From: Rhynochetos jubatus
Taxonomy: Eukaryota > Chordata > Aves > Eurypygiformes > Rhynochetidae
Assembly (NCBI GenBank): GCA_027574665.1
Contig: CM050652.1
Coordinates: forward strand, 7,420,589-7,484,588
DNA: 64,000 nt
Direction: 5' to 3'
Positions 12,001 to 20,889 of the stretch are shown in pieces. The notes beneath the pieces are model-generated. The model saw nothing but the letters and a program-made list of their open reading frames with translations. It did not search any database and was not told where the DNA came from. How positions within the stretch are numbered: the first letter of the stretch is position 1; the number at the start of each line of letters is the position of its first letter. The position numbers were made by a program, and so were the translations under genes.

Positions 12001-15000
12001 TCATGCAGGTGGGACAGAGCTGCTCTGTCCACCGGTGGCTGCTCTTTTCCTCGTGTGTTGGGGCTTTGCGACACCTTAAAGCATCAGGTTCTGGATAGCT
12101 CCTGGACCAGGATGGGAGGTGCTGAAGTGATTTTACAGAAGAAAGGAGAGTGAGGGCTGTTGCTATTAATTGTTTTACAAGTATGAAAACCGCTAAGTGC
12201 TGGGAAAGGGCTGGGAATTTGTCCTGAAAATCCCCAGAGTGCCAAACTGCACGTTCTTTGGCATCGCTAGTGCTGTGTATTGCGGATGTTTTCTGTCTGC
12301 CACGTAAGCAACAGGAACTAAACCGGTTTAGCTGTGTTGTGCCATGAGTTTGCATAAGTTTGGTGTCTAGCCAGAGCAGACTGCATCTTCCCTTGGCACA
12401 AATCTGTTCACATGTTTGTCAAAGAAACATTTCTCTTCCAGCAAGGAAGAAGGAGTCTTAACATTTTGGGAGTATGTAAAGGAATAGTTGTACGCAATTT
12501 TCTGTTAGTTCCCAATTACTACCAACCTATGTGGAAATATCAAGAGATTTGATCCTTCTGGAAAACTTACTGATTTGTGAAGCAGTTAAAGCACAGCTGC
12601 AGTGAAATCAAGCCTGGTAACACTCCTGGAGGAGTGATTTGATGGACGTCACAAGAGGTTGGGTGATGTGGTGAATTCCATGTACAGCAGAGCTGGAAAT
12701 TTTGCTGTGTCTCTCTTCAGCCAGCTCTGTGCTCAGGCCAGTGGATCTTTCCTCCTCCATTTGACAAACCTCCTCTGCTACTTCTGGAAGTAGGAACATG
12801 AGAGCCAGACTGTTCACCAACACATTCACTGATCTTTCCTGTTTTCTAGCTGGCTGCGATACACCGACTACGAGCAAAAGGCCAGATGCTTGCTAAAACT
12901 GACCCAAACAGTGTCAAGAGGAAAAGAGCTGATGCTGATGATGTCCTAGAAATTGTTGAAAGAGTTGAGAAAAATGTTGCTCAGCCACAAGGTACAGAAG
13001 CAGAGAATGGTATGTAACGTTACCTTCTAGAATAGGAAAAATAGGCTTGTGTCTTGCTGAACGGAGCCAGAACTTGTTGCTGGGTTAAGGACTTAATTTC
13101 TGTGCCAGAGAGAGGCCAAGTTAAACTTGGGTTTTACTTGGGGAACTTAAAGGGTTTGTTGCAAAGGCTAAACAATCTAACCCTGTGGAGAGTGTGTGAG
13201 GTGTGATCTCTGATCACTCCCTGTCCTCATCTCTGTTCCCTTTCCTCTGGCACTTGAGAATCTTCCATGCATGGCTGACTTAACCAAGGGAAACCAAGAA
13301 ATAATCCCACCTGTGAAGGTATATGAATTTTCAGTGGGAACTTGATTTGCCTGCTGCTGATTTACTGTGTGATATTGGATGAGTTGCTTCATTCCCCTTA
13401 AAGCTTCTCCATCAGTCAGGGAGGTAGCACTGCTCTCTCCCTTGGGAGTGATGTGAAAATTCCTACTACAGTACTTTGAGAGAAAATGCAATGTTATTTA
13501 AATGCTTTTCTTTTTTCTGAAGCCATGTTTGAACTTGGCTTCATGTTCTTCTGAACTATGAAAGGCTGCTGTTTGACCTGAATATCTGCCTGAGAGACCT
13601 GAGTCTTCCAAAAATCCCCTACAGTAGTCATGCTCAGAGATTACAACCTTGTCTTGAACTTGGTCTCTGTAGGACTGAGCCCTTTTGCCTCCCTAGGTGT
13701 GGAGGAGCTGGAACCCGCCCAAAAGAAACGACGGGAGCAGCTGGCCTATCTGAAGTCAGAAGAGTTCCAGAAAATCCTGAATGCCAGGTCCAAGCACACA
13801 GATGTCCTGAAGGAGGTATGGTCTCAATCCAGCCATGACCGAAGGCTCACAACTAGGGAGCCATCTAGACTCCTCGTAATGATTTCAGCAAGAAACAGGC
13901 ACCCAAACATGTCACAGGCAACAAATCAGCATGATGAGTATGGTTGGGGTTCTCTGAGCACACAGGGCACAATGTCTGTGAGTCAGTATTAGTATCTGGA
14001 TAAGGTCAAGTTACTGTTGGGGGGGGGGGGGTTTGCTGTGCTTGGAAGAATCAGTGAAGTTTCCTGGTTAGTGGTTGATCAAAGAAATCCTTCTGCCTTA
14101 AAACCAAATTAGCCATGTGCTTACTTTGTCCCTCACTTCTTGATACCTTGGGCACACAAACCAGCTGCCACCTTCATCTGGGACTCTTGTAAGTTGTGGA
14201 GCCTGGGAAATGTCAACAGTTGTCCTGAAGACCCAAGAGGTTGGGTTTCTCCCATCAGGGTCTTTGCTGAGCATGTTTCCTGGGTTACAGCACCTCCAGT
14301 GGCATAGGGCTCTTGTCTAGGACACGTTATATTGCCATGAAGTCCTAATTGGTTTAAGGTGTTCTGAAGGGTAGTATTTTGCTTAAGAACCAATTCCATT
14401 CATTACATCTGCCTACCTGACCTCTCTGCGCTGTCCTCCTGGGTATGTGCTTATTTCAGTAGTACGTGCTGTTGCTAAACTCCTGCATCTCAGAGGTGGC
14501 TCATTTCAGCATTGGTAAAGCACGGCACATGCATTATATTTTTGAATTTTTGAAGCAAAAGAGATTTGGTGTCTCTCTGGCTCCCAGACTGCAGTCTACA
14601 TCAAGCAGGCCCGATAGAAATTTGCCTTAATGCCATTTATGGAGTGGCTTCTCCCGGCTTTGTCTCCCCACAACCCTTTTTGCGTGCTCCCCCCCCCCAC
14701 AGGCTGAGGCTGAACTGCAGGAGCAATACTTTCAGCCGCTGGTGAAAAAGGAAGAAATGGAAGAGAAGATGAGGAGCATTAAAGAAGTGAAATGTCGAGT
14801 TGTGACGTGTAAAACGGTGAGTGAAGGGGAGCCAGGGTAACAGCAGTGGAGTGGAACGTGGATTGTACAAAATGATGCTGGACCATCCAGCAGACTCCCA
14901 TCTGTCCCTGTTGGCCGTAGTCCAGCGCATGGATCAAGTGAAGGCAGTTTCATTCCTTACGCCTGTTGCTGAGAGCAGCCCGTGCACTTGAGTGACTGAG

Positions 15001-15383
15001 ACATGAAGGTGCTGGCAAGGCAGGCTTTAGTGCTGTGCTGAACATCGCAGCTTGGTGTTTGTGCCAGTGGGTTCCTCAGGTCCTGAAAATATTTACCAGT
15101 TTCTTCCCTGAAGTGCTTCGTACCAAGCCCCTCAGTTGCCCATACTGCATGACAGAATAAGCAAAGTGCCTTGAAAACGTAACACTGGGTGGGATTCCTC
15201 ACTGTGAAAACCAAAAATTACTCTGGCCTTTTGTTTCCTAGCTTCTAACCTATTATTTACCTGTCAGTAGCTCTATTCTCTCAGGCTGCTTATCTTCCTT
15301 AAAAGCTTTTAGTGACTGCTGATATCTCTTAGAAATTCAAGAGATTATCAGCCAGACCCCTAAGGAGTCACATCCATTAATAA

Positions 15384-15434
<51 letters not shown>

Positions 15435-17258
15435 ATATGTATACATATTTTTTTAATATAAATCATTACTCCATTAATTATCAGGTCTTACTGTTTTTTT
15501 GAGACCCAAAACTGTTTTGACCAAATACTGGGTCTGGCTGGGTGTCATGGTTTAACCCTAGTCAGCAACTAAGCACAACACGGCTGCTCGCTCACTTCCC
15601 CGATGGCAGGATATGGGAGGGAATCGGAAAAGTGAGAAAACTCGTGGGTTGAGCTAAAGACAGTTTCATAGGTACAGCAAAAGCCACGCACACAAGCAAA
15701 GCAACGTAAGGAATTCATTCAGCATTTCCCATCAGCAGGCAGGTGTGCAGCCATCTCCAGGAAAGCAGGGCTCCATCATGTATAACGGTTACTTGGGAAG
15801 ACAAATGCCATCACTCCAAAAGTTCTTCCCTTCCTCCTTCTTCCCCCAGTTCTATATGCTGAGCACGACGTCATATGGTATGGAATCTCCCTCTGGTCAG
15901 TTGGGGTCAGCTGTCCCAGCTGTGTCCCCTCCCAGCTTCTTGTGCACCCCCACCCTGCTCGCTGGTGGGGTGGGGTGAGAGGCAGAAAAGGCCTTGACTC
16001 TGCGCAAGCACTGCTCAGCAGTGACAAAAATATCCCTATATTTAAAAGTTGCATTTCCAGGGACTTTGACCATCAGGAAGAGAAGTGGAGCTCTGTTACT
16101 ATCCCAAGTGTGCTGAGAGGAAGGGGGGGGAGTTACCTTCGATTCCCAGAGTTTCAGCCCCTGCTGGACTTTCCCTCTTGCTGCCTTTCCTGGTTTGGGG
16201 CTGCACAGAGGGCCACCGTGTGCCCCATCAGGTGCTGGGAGCAGGGTGGTGGCATTAGAAGGAGTAGTGACAAGGCAAGGATTTCAGACTGGTGGGCTCC
16301 TCAGGATGGGAGAAGGCAGAGCTACTTTCCTCTGAATGTTCAGGTGTTGCCAGCCCACAAGACAAGTCTCACATGCTGGTGAAGCGCTCACAGCTCTCTC
16401 TCTCCTCCCTGACAGTGTAATTACACCTATTTCAAGCCTCTGGAGACGTGTGTGCAGGATAACCACGACTACCACTGGCATGATGCCATCAAGCGATTTT
16501 TCAAGTGTCCTTGTGGAAACCGAGCCATTTCCCTTGACAGGCTCCCAAAAAAGCCCTGCAGGTAAGCAATGAGCCTCGTGAAATAATGACTGGGGCTGCT
16601 GTGCCGTCCGTTCACGAGTGACGTGTTGGGAGCCACATAACCATGTCCTAAAATGGGAACGTTAGCCCTTGCGCTAAGCAGTGTGGGAAAGGTGTGGGGC
16701 TAGTTTCAAACGCCCTCATACTGCGTGGCCAACGCACCCCAAAGTGGTCCTCACCTGCCATCTTCATCTTTCAGTACCTGTGGCCTCTTCAAGTGGGAGC
16801 GAGACGGGATGCTAAAGGTAAGCGTGAGCCAGCAGTTTCTGAGCACTTCAGCATTCTGGCTGCTTCTCTCGGTATTTGCGTCCCTTGCTTTGCTTCAGTG
16901 CCCTTACGAGTTTCCAGCAAAACCGAGCAGCTCTGCCTTTTGTGAGGTGCACACAGGCTTCTCTCCTTGCTTTCTGTTCTTGAAGCTTTGTTTTATTTCA
17001 CTGGGGGCAATTCGCTTTTGACCCAAGTTCTAAGAATTCAGAACGTTAAGGTTCCTAGAGTTTCTGTCAATATTTAATCAGATAATTTAGCCCTACCACA
17101 GCTTCTGTCAAAAAAACAAGCTTGGGAGATATCTTTCCACACATTTAACTTTTCTCCATGGTTCATGTTTCTAGGAGAAAAAAGGGCCAAAGATTGGCAG
17201 AGAAACACTTCTACCAAGAGGGGAGGAACAACCAAAATTTCTCAATAGTCTGAAGTGA
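1..17258 (+). CDS. MCM10: MCM10, minichromosome maintenance 10 replication initiation factor (partial; N-terminal exons off the left edge)
   Basis: Nuclear scaffold protein that binds DNA, the CMG helicase and DNA polymerase alpha, and is needed for origin firing and fork progression. Eighteen coding exons can be chained with consistent phase from position 1 to a TGA at 17256-17258. They give about 770 codons, against about 875 aa in human, so roughly the first 105 residues are missing on the left. Visible domains in order: an N-terminal coiled coil (602-701), a linker, the internal OB fold (2910-4031, containing DWVTFGVIVKKVTP), a CCCH zinc finger split over 5405-5521 and 7108-7307 (GTCKARKKNGDPC, then DCEYCQYH), a basic linker with the ALLKQQKQ motif, and the C-terminal paired zinc ribbon (14703-16817). 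All introns used are GT-AG. It converges on PHYH. The family assignment is very secure; the first two splice choices are less so. Confidence 0.96.
602..701 (+). CDS. MCM10: MCM10 coiled-coil exon
   Basis: Encodes LRKLQEQMKTLQEQLQ, the N-terminal coiled coil used for self-association. The donor is GTAATG at 702. Two acceptors stand 5 bp apart: TAG ending at 596 and GAG ending at 601. The 601 acceptor keeps frame with the fragment at 1-35, while 596 would bring in a stop after three codons. If 1-35 is not the preceding exon, a start at 597 is possible. Confidence 0.8.
1300..1434 (+). CDS. MCM10: MCM10 exon (linker, SPCPPLKERKVQ)
   Basis: Acceptor GGCCAG before 1300, donor GTACCG after 1434. 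The translation aligns with the human linker (PRPPLKERRVQRIQES), including a shared CFSA motif. Enters and leaves with one base of a split codon. Confidence 0.93.
1550..1640 (-). mobile_element. Possible decayed avian ERV LTR end
   Basis: The stretch with GAGTTAATTGTTGTTTTCTT followed by a GCTGCGCTTTGTATTGCTATG-like segment resembles the terminal part of the common bird LTR that carries GATAGAGTTAATT, read in reverse relative to the LTR at 15543. Only about 80 bp is similar and no flanking duplication is seen. Family membership is from memory. Confidence 0.35.
1949..2123 (+). CDS. MCM10: MCM10 exon (linker ending in FSGLRLR)
   Basis: The acceptor follows a T-rich tract and TGCTAAAG; the donor GTCAGA is at 2124. 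The end of the exon (SSETTQPVSVETFSGLRL) matches the conserved approach to the OB-fold domain. Confidence 0.92.
2910..3075 (+). CDS. MCM10: MCM10 exon (start of OB fold)
   Basis: Acceptor GATCTAG, donor GTGAGT. Encodes NRKLIRLSQLKSKL and EEIDWVTFGVIVKKVTPQS, the first strand of the internal DNA- and PCNA-binding OB fold. Confidence 0.96.
3864..4031 (+). CDS. MCM10: MCM10 exon (OB fold)
   Basis: Acceptor TTCCAG, donor GTGAGC; starts and ends on codon boundaries. Encodes RTFSIWRLNDLRDLNQ and VSLFLFGDVHKEHWKTEQG, the core of the OB fold. Confidence 0.97.
5405..5521 (+). CDS. MCM10: MCM10 exon (first half of CCCH zinc finger)
   Basis: Acceptor TTTCCAG, donor GTCTGT. Encodes VCLSVDHPQKILLMGEALD followed by GTCKARKKNGDPCAQIVNL, which supplies the first two zinc-binding cysteines. 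Confidence 0.96.
5711..5870 (-). mobile_element. CR1 LINE 3' end fragment
   Basis: Begins with the terminal AGAATCATAGAGTCACAGAA repeat (reverse complement of the CR1 3' tail), then GGTTTGGGTTGGAAGGGACC and the CCTCCACTAGACCAGGTTGC block. Truncated at the 5' side, as is normal for CR1. Confidence 0.93.
7108..7307 (+). CDS. MCM10: MCM10 exon (second half of zinc finger)
   Basis: Acceptor TTTTCAG, donor GTAAGA. Encodes NDCEYCQYH, completing the CCCH finger, then SSKRADLQSTFSGGRVPKK and the conserved LKERLCQDGFYYGGVSS. Confidence 0.97.
8276..8376 (+). CDS. MCM10: MCM10 exon (KIQTTLSNLVV)
   Basis: Acceptor TTTCCAG, donor GTACCT. Encodes VPKRKIQTTLSNLVVRGVD, matching the human segment after the zinc finger. 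Confidence 0.95.
9385..9432 (+). mobile_element. Possible short CR1 3' end remnant
   Basis: CTTAGGTGACCCACAGGGG and CTTCCAACCTAGACTACTCT resemble the last 45 bp of a CR1. Too short and diverged for certainty. Confidence 0.3.
9500..9601 (+). CDS. MCM10: MCM10 exon (CSEEFKELL)
   Basis: Acceptor GCTCCAG, donor GTTTGT. Encodes CSEEFKELLAQPTFGARNL, close to the human CSEEFKELMDLPTCGARNL. Confidence 0.94.
9701..9818 (+). CDS. MCM10: MCM10 exon (ALLKQQKQ motif)
   Basis: Acceptor GTTCCAG, donor GTAATA. Encodes SVSASALLKQQKQKLLEARK and RSEEIQRR, a strongly conserved basic helix. Confidence 0.95.
9899..10096 (+). mobile_element. CR1 LINE 3' end fragment (older subfamily)
   Basis: Contains CACTGGAACAGGCTGCCCAG, a GATATTCA block, GGGTTGGATTAGATGATCTC and an ending CTCTGATTCTGTAG. 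This is the standard CR1 3' UTR order, with more divergence than the young copies elsewhere. Confidence 0.85.
11070..11298 (+). CDS. MCM10: MCM10 exon (linker, RFLQ to LAEAKK)
   Basis: The acceptor TTACAAG ending at 11069 keeps frame and restores the conserved R-FLQ junction. A second AG ten bases downstream (TCTCCAG, ending at 11079) has a good tract but would shift the frame. The donor is GTAACA. The exon ends KLDSLAEAKK as in human. Confidence 0.9.
12850..13009 (+). CDS. MCM10: MCM10 exon (LRAKGQMLAKTDPNS)
   Basis: Acceptor TTTCTAG, donor GTATGT. Encodes LAAIHRLRAKGQMLAKTDP, then DDVLEIVERVEKN, as in the family. An internal GTACAG could act as an upstream alternative donor. Confidence 0.93.
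13697..13815 (+). CDS. MCM10: MCM10 exon (KKRREQLAYLKSEEFQKIL)
   Basis: Acceptor TCCCTAG, donor GTATGG. Encodes ELEPAQKKRREQLAYLKSEE, almost identical to human, leading into the C-terminal domain. Confidence 0.97.
14019..14031 (+). repeat. Poly-G run (13 G)
   Basis: Thirteen consecutive G in an MCM10 intron, 672 bases upstream of the exon at 14703, whose acceptor tract is a run of ten C. Confidence 0.95.
14703..14816 (+). CDS. MCM10: MCM10 exon (start of C-terminal zinc domain)
   Basis: The acceptor is a run of ten C then ACAG; the donor is GTGAGT. Encodes LVKKEEMEEKMRSIKEVKCR and VVTCKT, the helix and first cysteines of the C-terminal zinc domain. Confidence 0.97.
15389..15429. repeat. (TA)n microsatellite, about 20 copies
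   Basis: Uninterrupted TA dinucleotides within a wider AT-rich stretch (about 15380-15475), lying just before the ERV LTR in an MCM10 intron. Confidence 0.95.
15543..16045 (+). mobile_element. Avian endogenous retrovirus LTR, 3'-truncated solo copy
   Basis: Starts TGTCATGGTTTAACCCTAG and CAGCAACTAAGCAC, then CTCGTGGGTTGAGCTAAAGA, a GTTCTATATGCTGAGCACGA block, CGTCATATGGTATGGAATCT, and TTCTTGTGCACCCCCACCC. I recognise this order as a widespread bird LTR. It begins with TG, but the expected 3' end (an inverted GAGTTAATT block ending in CA) is absent. No internal retroviral genes lie next to it, so it is a truncated solo LTR. Confidence 0.8.
16416..16561 (+). CDS. MCM10: MCM10 exon (C-terminal zinc domain core)
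   Basis: Acceptor CTGACAG, donor GTAAGC. Encodes CNYTYFKPLETCVQDNHDYH and RFFKCPCGNRAISLDRLP, with the cysteine and histidine ligands of the paired zinc motifs. Confidence 0.97.
16775..16817 (+). CDS. MCM10: MCM10 exon (TCGLFKWERDGMLK)
   Basis: A 43-bp exon with acceptor TTTCAG and donor GTAAGC. It completes the serine codon from the previous exon and encodes STCGLFKWERDGMLK. Confidence 0.95.
17175..17258 (+). CDS. MCM10: MCM10 terminal coding exon
   Basis: Acceptor TTTCTAG. Encodes EKKGPKIGRETLLPRGEEQ, then PKFLNSLK and TGA. The C-terminus is as in human. Confidence 0.97.
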   Translation, partial: EKKGPKIGRETLLPRGEEQPKFLNSLK

Positions 17259-18345
17259 CCTGGAGTTGATCTTTTTCACAACATTAAGGATGGATTTCTG
17301 TGTCTAAACCACACCGGGATGACAAGAGGATTCTGGTTTTAGGGATGAATGAGCAGGGGAGTTAATTCCTGATGAGAAGGACGTCCACAGATTCTCCACC
17401 AGGCCACTGCAGGGATGTTCAGCTTTGATCTTTTCAAAATTGACTTAATAAGGCTGCATGTGAAATACCCGTTCATGCCTGTTTTTCCTTACTAACAACT
17501 TGTAAACAAGATTAACCTAGAAAAGAGACATCTAGAGATAAATCTGTCCCTAGGGATCCCACAATTTATGTTGAATGGCTGGTGTAGAGTGACCTCACCA
17601 GAATTTTAAGTGACACATCATGAAGTGGGAGGACTGTAGGTATCACCTCTGAAGCTGATACCATGGTGCACCATTTTGTGAGTGGTTTTAAAGAGCTGAC
17701 TGATTACATTTAATGGCTTTTTACCCTTTTTGGCATTTTAAATTTTCCTGAAATCGTTCCTAGCCATTGCTATGTCAGCCTTGGCTGCTGGCAGAGCTGC
17801 GTGGGGGACAGTAGCTGTCTTGCACCAAGCAGGACAAGATCGCCAAGAGTGGCTCCTGAGGAGGGCTGTCTCCATACAGGTGTTTTTCTGAAAGCACATC
17901 TCTGTGGGGATGCCTGTGGCATCTGGCCAGCTGTTCCTGGTCCTTCTGCTGCCCCTAGCTCATACCCAGTGGGTTCACAGGGTATTTTTAAGTGCCTAAA
18001 ACCACTAGTACCTCAGTGATTTGGTGAAGCTGCTGCCAACAGTCTCGTGTGTCCCAGTGGTGTGGTCGATACCTCTTTTGTTTGCATGCACAGGGCCTGG
18101 AAGAGAAATTAGTTACTTCTTATGAAGCAACTGGACAGCTTGACCTCAGTATTCTGCAGCCTCATCTGCTGGTGCTGTTGTGGGCAGCCTTGCCAAGCAC
18201 GTTGCATTCGTGTGAGTCTCGTGTCGATACCATTTGATGGGTGGGGTGTCACTGGTAGGTGACTAAATATGTAGCTGTGACACTGCTTGGCAATGTCTCC
18301 TGTTGATTCCTCATTCAGAATAAATACAGAGCACGCTAAAACACT
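17259..18345 (+). other. MCM10: MCM10 3' UTR (probable)
   Basis: Non-coding sequence after the MCM10 stop. The first clear AATAAA on this strand is at 18319-18324, so cleavage near 18340 is inferred. The exact end would need transcript data. Confidence 0.55.
18319..18324 (+). terminator. MCM10 polyadenylation signal (AATAAA)
   Basis: First canonical AATAAA downstream of the MCM10 stop on this strand, 1061 bases after it. Confidence 0.55.
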
Positions 18346-20731
18346 CCCTGGGTTTGTATGGTATCATTTCTCTGAGGAAGAGGAGGAGTTGCTTGCTCCA
18401 CATCTTCATTTGCCTGAGAGTTCAGTGCTGAATCGCCAAAAGGACTTGGTTTATGGTCCGTAACCCTGGCTGCCATGCTGTTTGCTCATTCAGACCAACT
18501 GGAGTTTCTCACCTGGAGTCCACAAAGCCAGCATGAAATTCCAGCCAGTTGCAGGCTTTTTTTTTTTTTTCCGGTTCCTCTCTCTTTGGCTAGTGAAAGG
18601 AGATTCCTGCAGAAACAAAACCAGGATGAAGAAACCAAGGCCAGGTGCTTTGCCTAAACCCCAGCAGTAACAGAGGAGTGGGGGCGATGGATGTAGTGGA
18701 TTTTATGTGCCTCAGTCTGTTTTTGGAGATACTTTTGTGCAGGCAGGAGGAAAGCTACCTGCTGGGGCACGCTGCCACGTGAGCACACAGCCTTGCCACC
18801 GTGCCAGAACAGCCTGCGGCGTCTCCGGTCTGTACCAATACGCTTCCACCGATGTTTGGGAGCGAGAGCAGAGGCAGAGACCCAGGAGCGGCAGCTCAGA
18901 TGCGACCCGACAAGCCCAGTCGGATCTATGTTGTCACTAAAGCTGTCCCAGTTTGGGAAACGGGACATGGAGATCTACAGCCTCACAATGAGGAAGTCCA
19001 GCTGCATGCCAGGCTGTGTTCTCGAGACAGCAGCCACCAGGTCACGGGATGCGAGTCTGCCCTGCCACTACCAGTAGCTGTAAGGTGTTAAATTGGATTA
19101 ACATTACACAAACCTCTGCCACCACTGGTGCCCTGTGCAATATATGAAAACGGGCAGGAAGATGCCCAGATTTTCTCATTATAATCTATGAAATCAAGCT
19201 TGGGTTTGAGATCCTGCTACTGCTGAAATGTTCATTTGGAGCACCTCGCCCTGCTGCCACAAATTATCTTCCCTTGGGTTTTTCAAACAAACACTTTGAG
19301 GGGAAAATCAAACCTTTAGCATTTTCTCCCTCTGCACTAACCAGTTTAGGTTTATTAGCTCTCAAGTGAAAGCAGTTTAATGACATCTAAATACACTTTC
19401 ACGAGAAGCACAGTGCTAAAGCACCTTCTGTTTTGCCTGTCAGCTTTTCATGGCAGAGCCCGTGCAACGGTCTTCTGGGCCATCATGTGCAAGCTGGACT
19501 CGCCCAGCCATTTCACATAGCTTTATTTTTCCTGACCCAGTTGCTCCCTGGCTTTTCCCTCCCAGGTTAAGTCCTTGTAGGATAAGAGTGCAGGCAAAAC
19601 CTTTTATTCTCATTTCCCATGCAGAGCTGTGTTGCAGATCCCGTTTTATTTTGCAGAGGTGCCCACCTCAAGGTGCAACTGAGTCCTCCGCTGCTGGCTG
19701 GACAACCAGCCTGGGGATCAGCGCTCTGTCTATTTGTATGTTTAATGAGGACTCCAAAAATGGCAAAGTAACTTGTCTGTGATCCCTTAGATGAAAACCT
19801 GACTTTTGGAATGACAGGCAAATGTGGAAGGGAACTCCCAGTGTCTCTGAGGACCTGGCTTCTCCACGTGTGCCGTGGCTTCCCCTCCAGCACAGCTGCT
19901 TATAGTGTGTTTCTGTGTTCTGTCTCCGCAGACTCTGAGCTGAGAGAGCAGCAGCTTCAGTTTTGGGGTACCCACACCACTTGCACAGACAAGGAGCAGG
20001 AGCAGAATCACAGCAAGGAGAGGGCAGTATTTTGCATAGGAAAAGGTAATGGCTCCCTCGTTCTCCCCACAACAGCTAAGGGTTTGGAGAACAGACACAT
20101 CCAGGCTGATTATCCAGGCACAGGTGGGGGCTGGGAAAGGCACAGGGGACGGGATACATGTGCAAACATGAAAATAGGTGACCTTGTGCAGGCTGCAATC
20201 CCGACAGGGAGTACTGCCTGGGTGAGCACCTGCTTTGTAGCCCCGGATAACTCAGCACATGTTGGCTGTGCTGATTTTAGGACAGGACATGTGACACTGC
20301 CATGAATGAGCATAAAATTAGCAGGTTCCTCCGGCCCTGGCAGAGCTGGAGTAAATGGGGTAACTTGGAGGAGGTCAAGGGCTGGACGGGAGCCCATCCA
20401 CAGGCAAATTCCAGCACATGGCGCTCCTGTATCTGAGCCTGTCCCGTACACCAGCAGCATGGCATGTGCCATGGGAAGTAATTACATGGGGTCTTAATTA
20501 CCTTCCTAAAGGCCTCAGTTGCTTGCCAGCATGTGCCAAGACTCATATGCCCTGTGCGTTAAACCTGCCTAACGCTGTCAGTCTGGTTTCATTCAGGTCC
20601 GTGGAGATCCTGGTGATAAAGCGCTTGAACACCCTGGTTAGATTCAGAGAGTTATGTAAATCCCTCCCAAAGAGATTGCCAAAATGTGGTGTCCCACACA
20701 CGACCTCCCCACTCCCCCCGTTCTGCTGTGC
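18346..20731. other. Intergenic sequence between MCM10 and the PHYH-like remnant
   Basis: No exon, RNA gene or clear mobile element is recognised. There is a run of 14 T at 18557-18570. In human, UCMA lies between MCM10 and PHYH. I looked on the - strand for its conserved C-terminal segment (REYYEEQRNEFENF, QWRQWHYDG) and did not find it. A possible fragment of PHYH exon 7 (ATGCTCATTCATGG on the - strand) lies near 20302-20316. Confidence 0.5.
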
Positions 20732-20889
20732 CTCCCACTTTGGATACCCCTGAAGCCTCACGGCCTCCTTGTGCCTTCCTGGCTGCAGAGCCAGGCAGCT
20801 GTTGTCCTCGTCAGCCCTCTCCATCGATACGTTCCACAGGCCGGAAGGGTGCAAGTCCTCATGCATGGAGTAGCAAGAACTCAGGTTAC
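20732..20889 (-). pseudogene. Decayed extra copy of PHYH exon 6
   Basis: The - strand reads SMHEDLHPSGLWNVSMERAD, then EDNSCLALQPGRHKEAVRL and QGYPKWE. It aligns along its whole length with PHYH exon 6 (28067-28248). It is 158 bp instead of 182 bp: 24 bp are missing in total from the part encoding the residues after the H-x-D motif, so the frame stays open. The H-E-D iron-ligand motif and the CAG acceptor remain. The donor GTAGAG of the true exon is replaced by GCACAG, so normal splicing is unlikely. Part of the following intron also looks related. It lies beyond the 3' end of PHYH, so it is a tandem partial duplication, not an alternative exon. A diverged paralogue is the alternative reading. 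Confidence 0.75.

Larger units (their letters stand above)
36..17174 (+). other. MCM10 introns (non-coding content)
   Basis: Between the listed exons I see CR1 fragments (5711-5870, about 9385-9432, 9899-10096), a possible decayed LTR piece (1550-1640), an AT-rich stretch at 8715-8820, a run of 13 G at 14019-14031, a TA microsatellite (15389-15429) and an ERV LTR (15543-16045). The rest, including 4032-5404, 5871-7107, 10097-11069 and 11299-12849, shows no recognisable gene. Open frames there lack family similarity. Confidence 0.6.
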
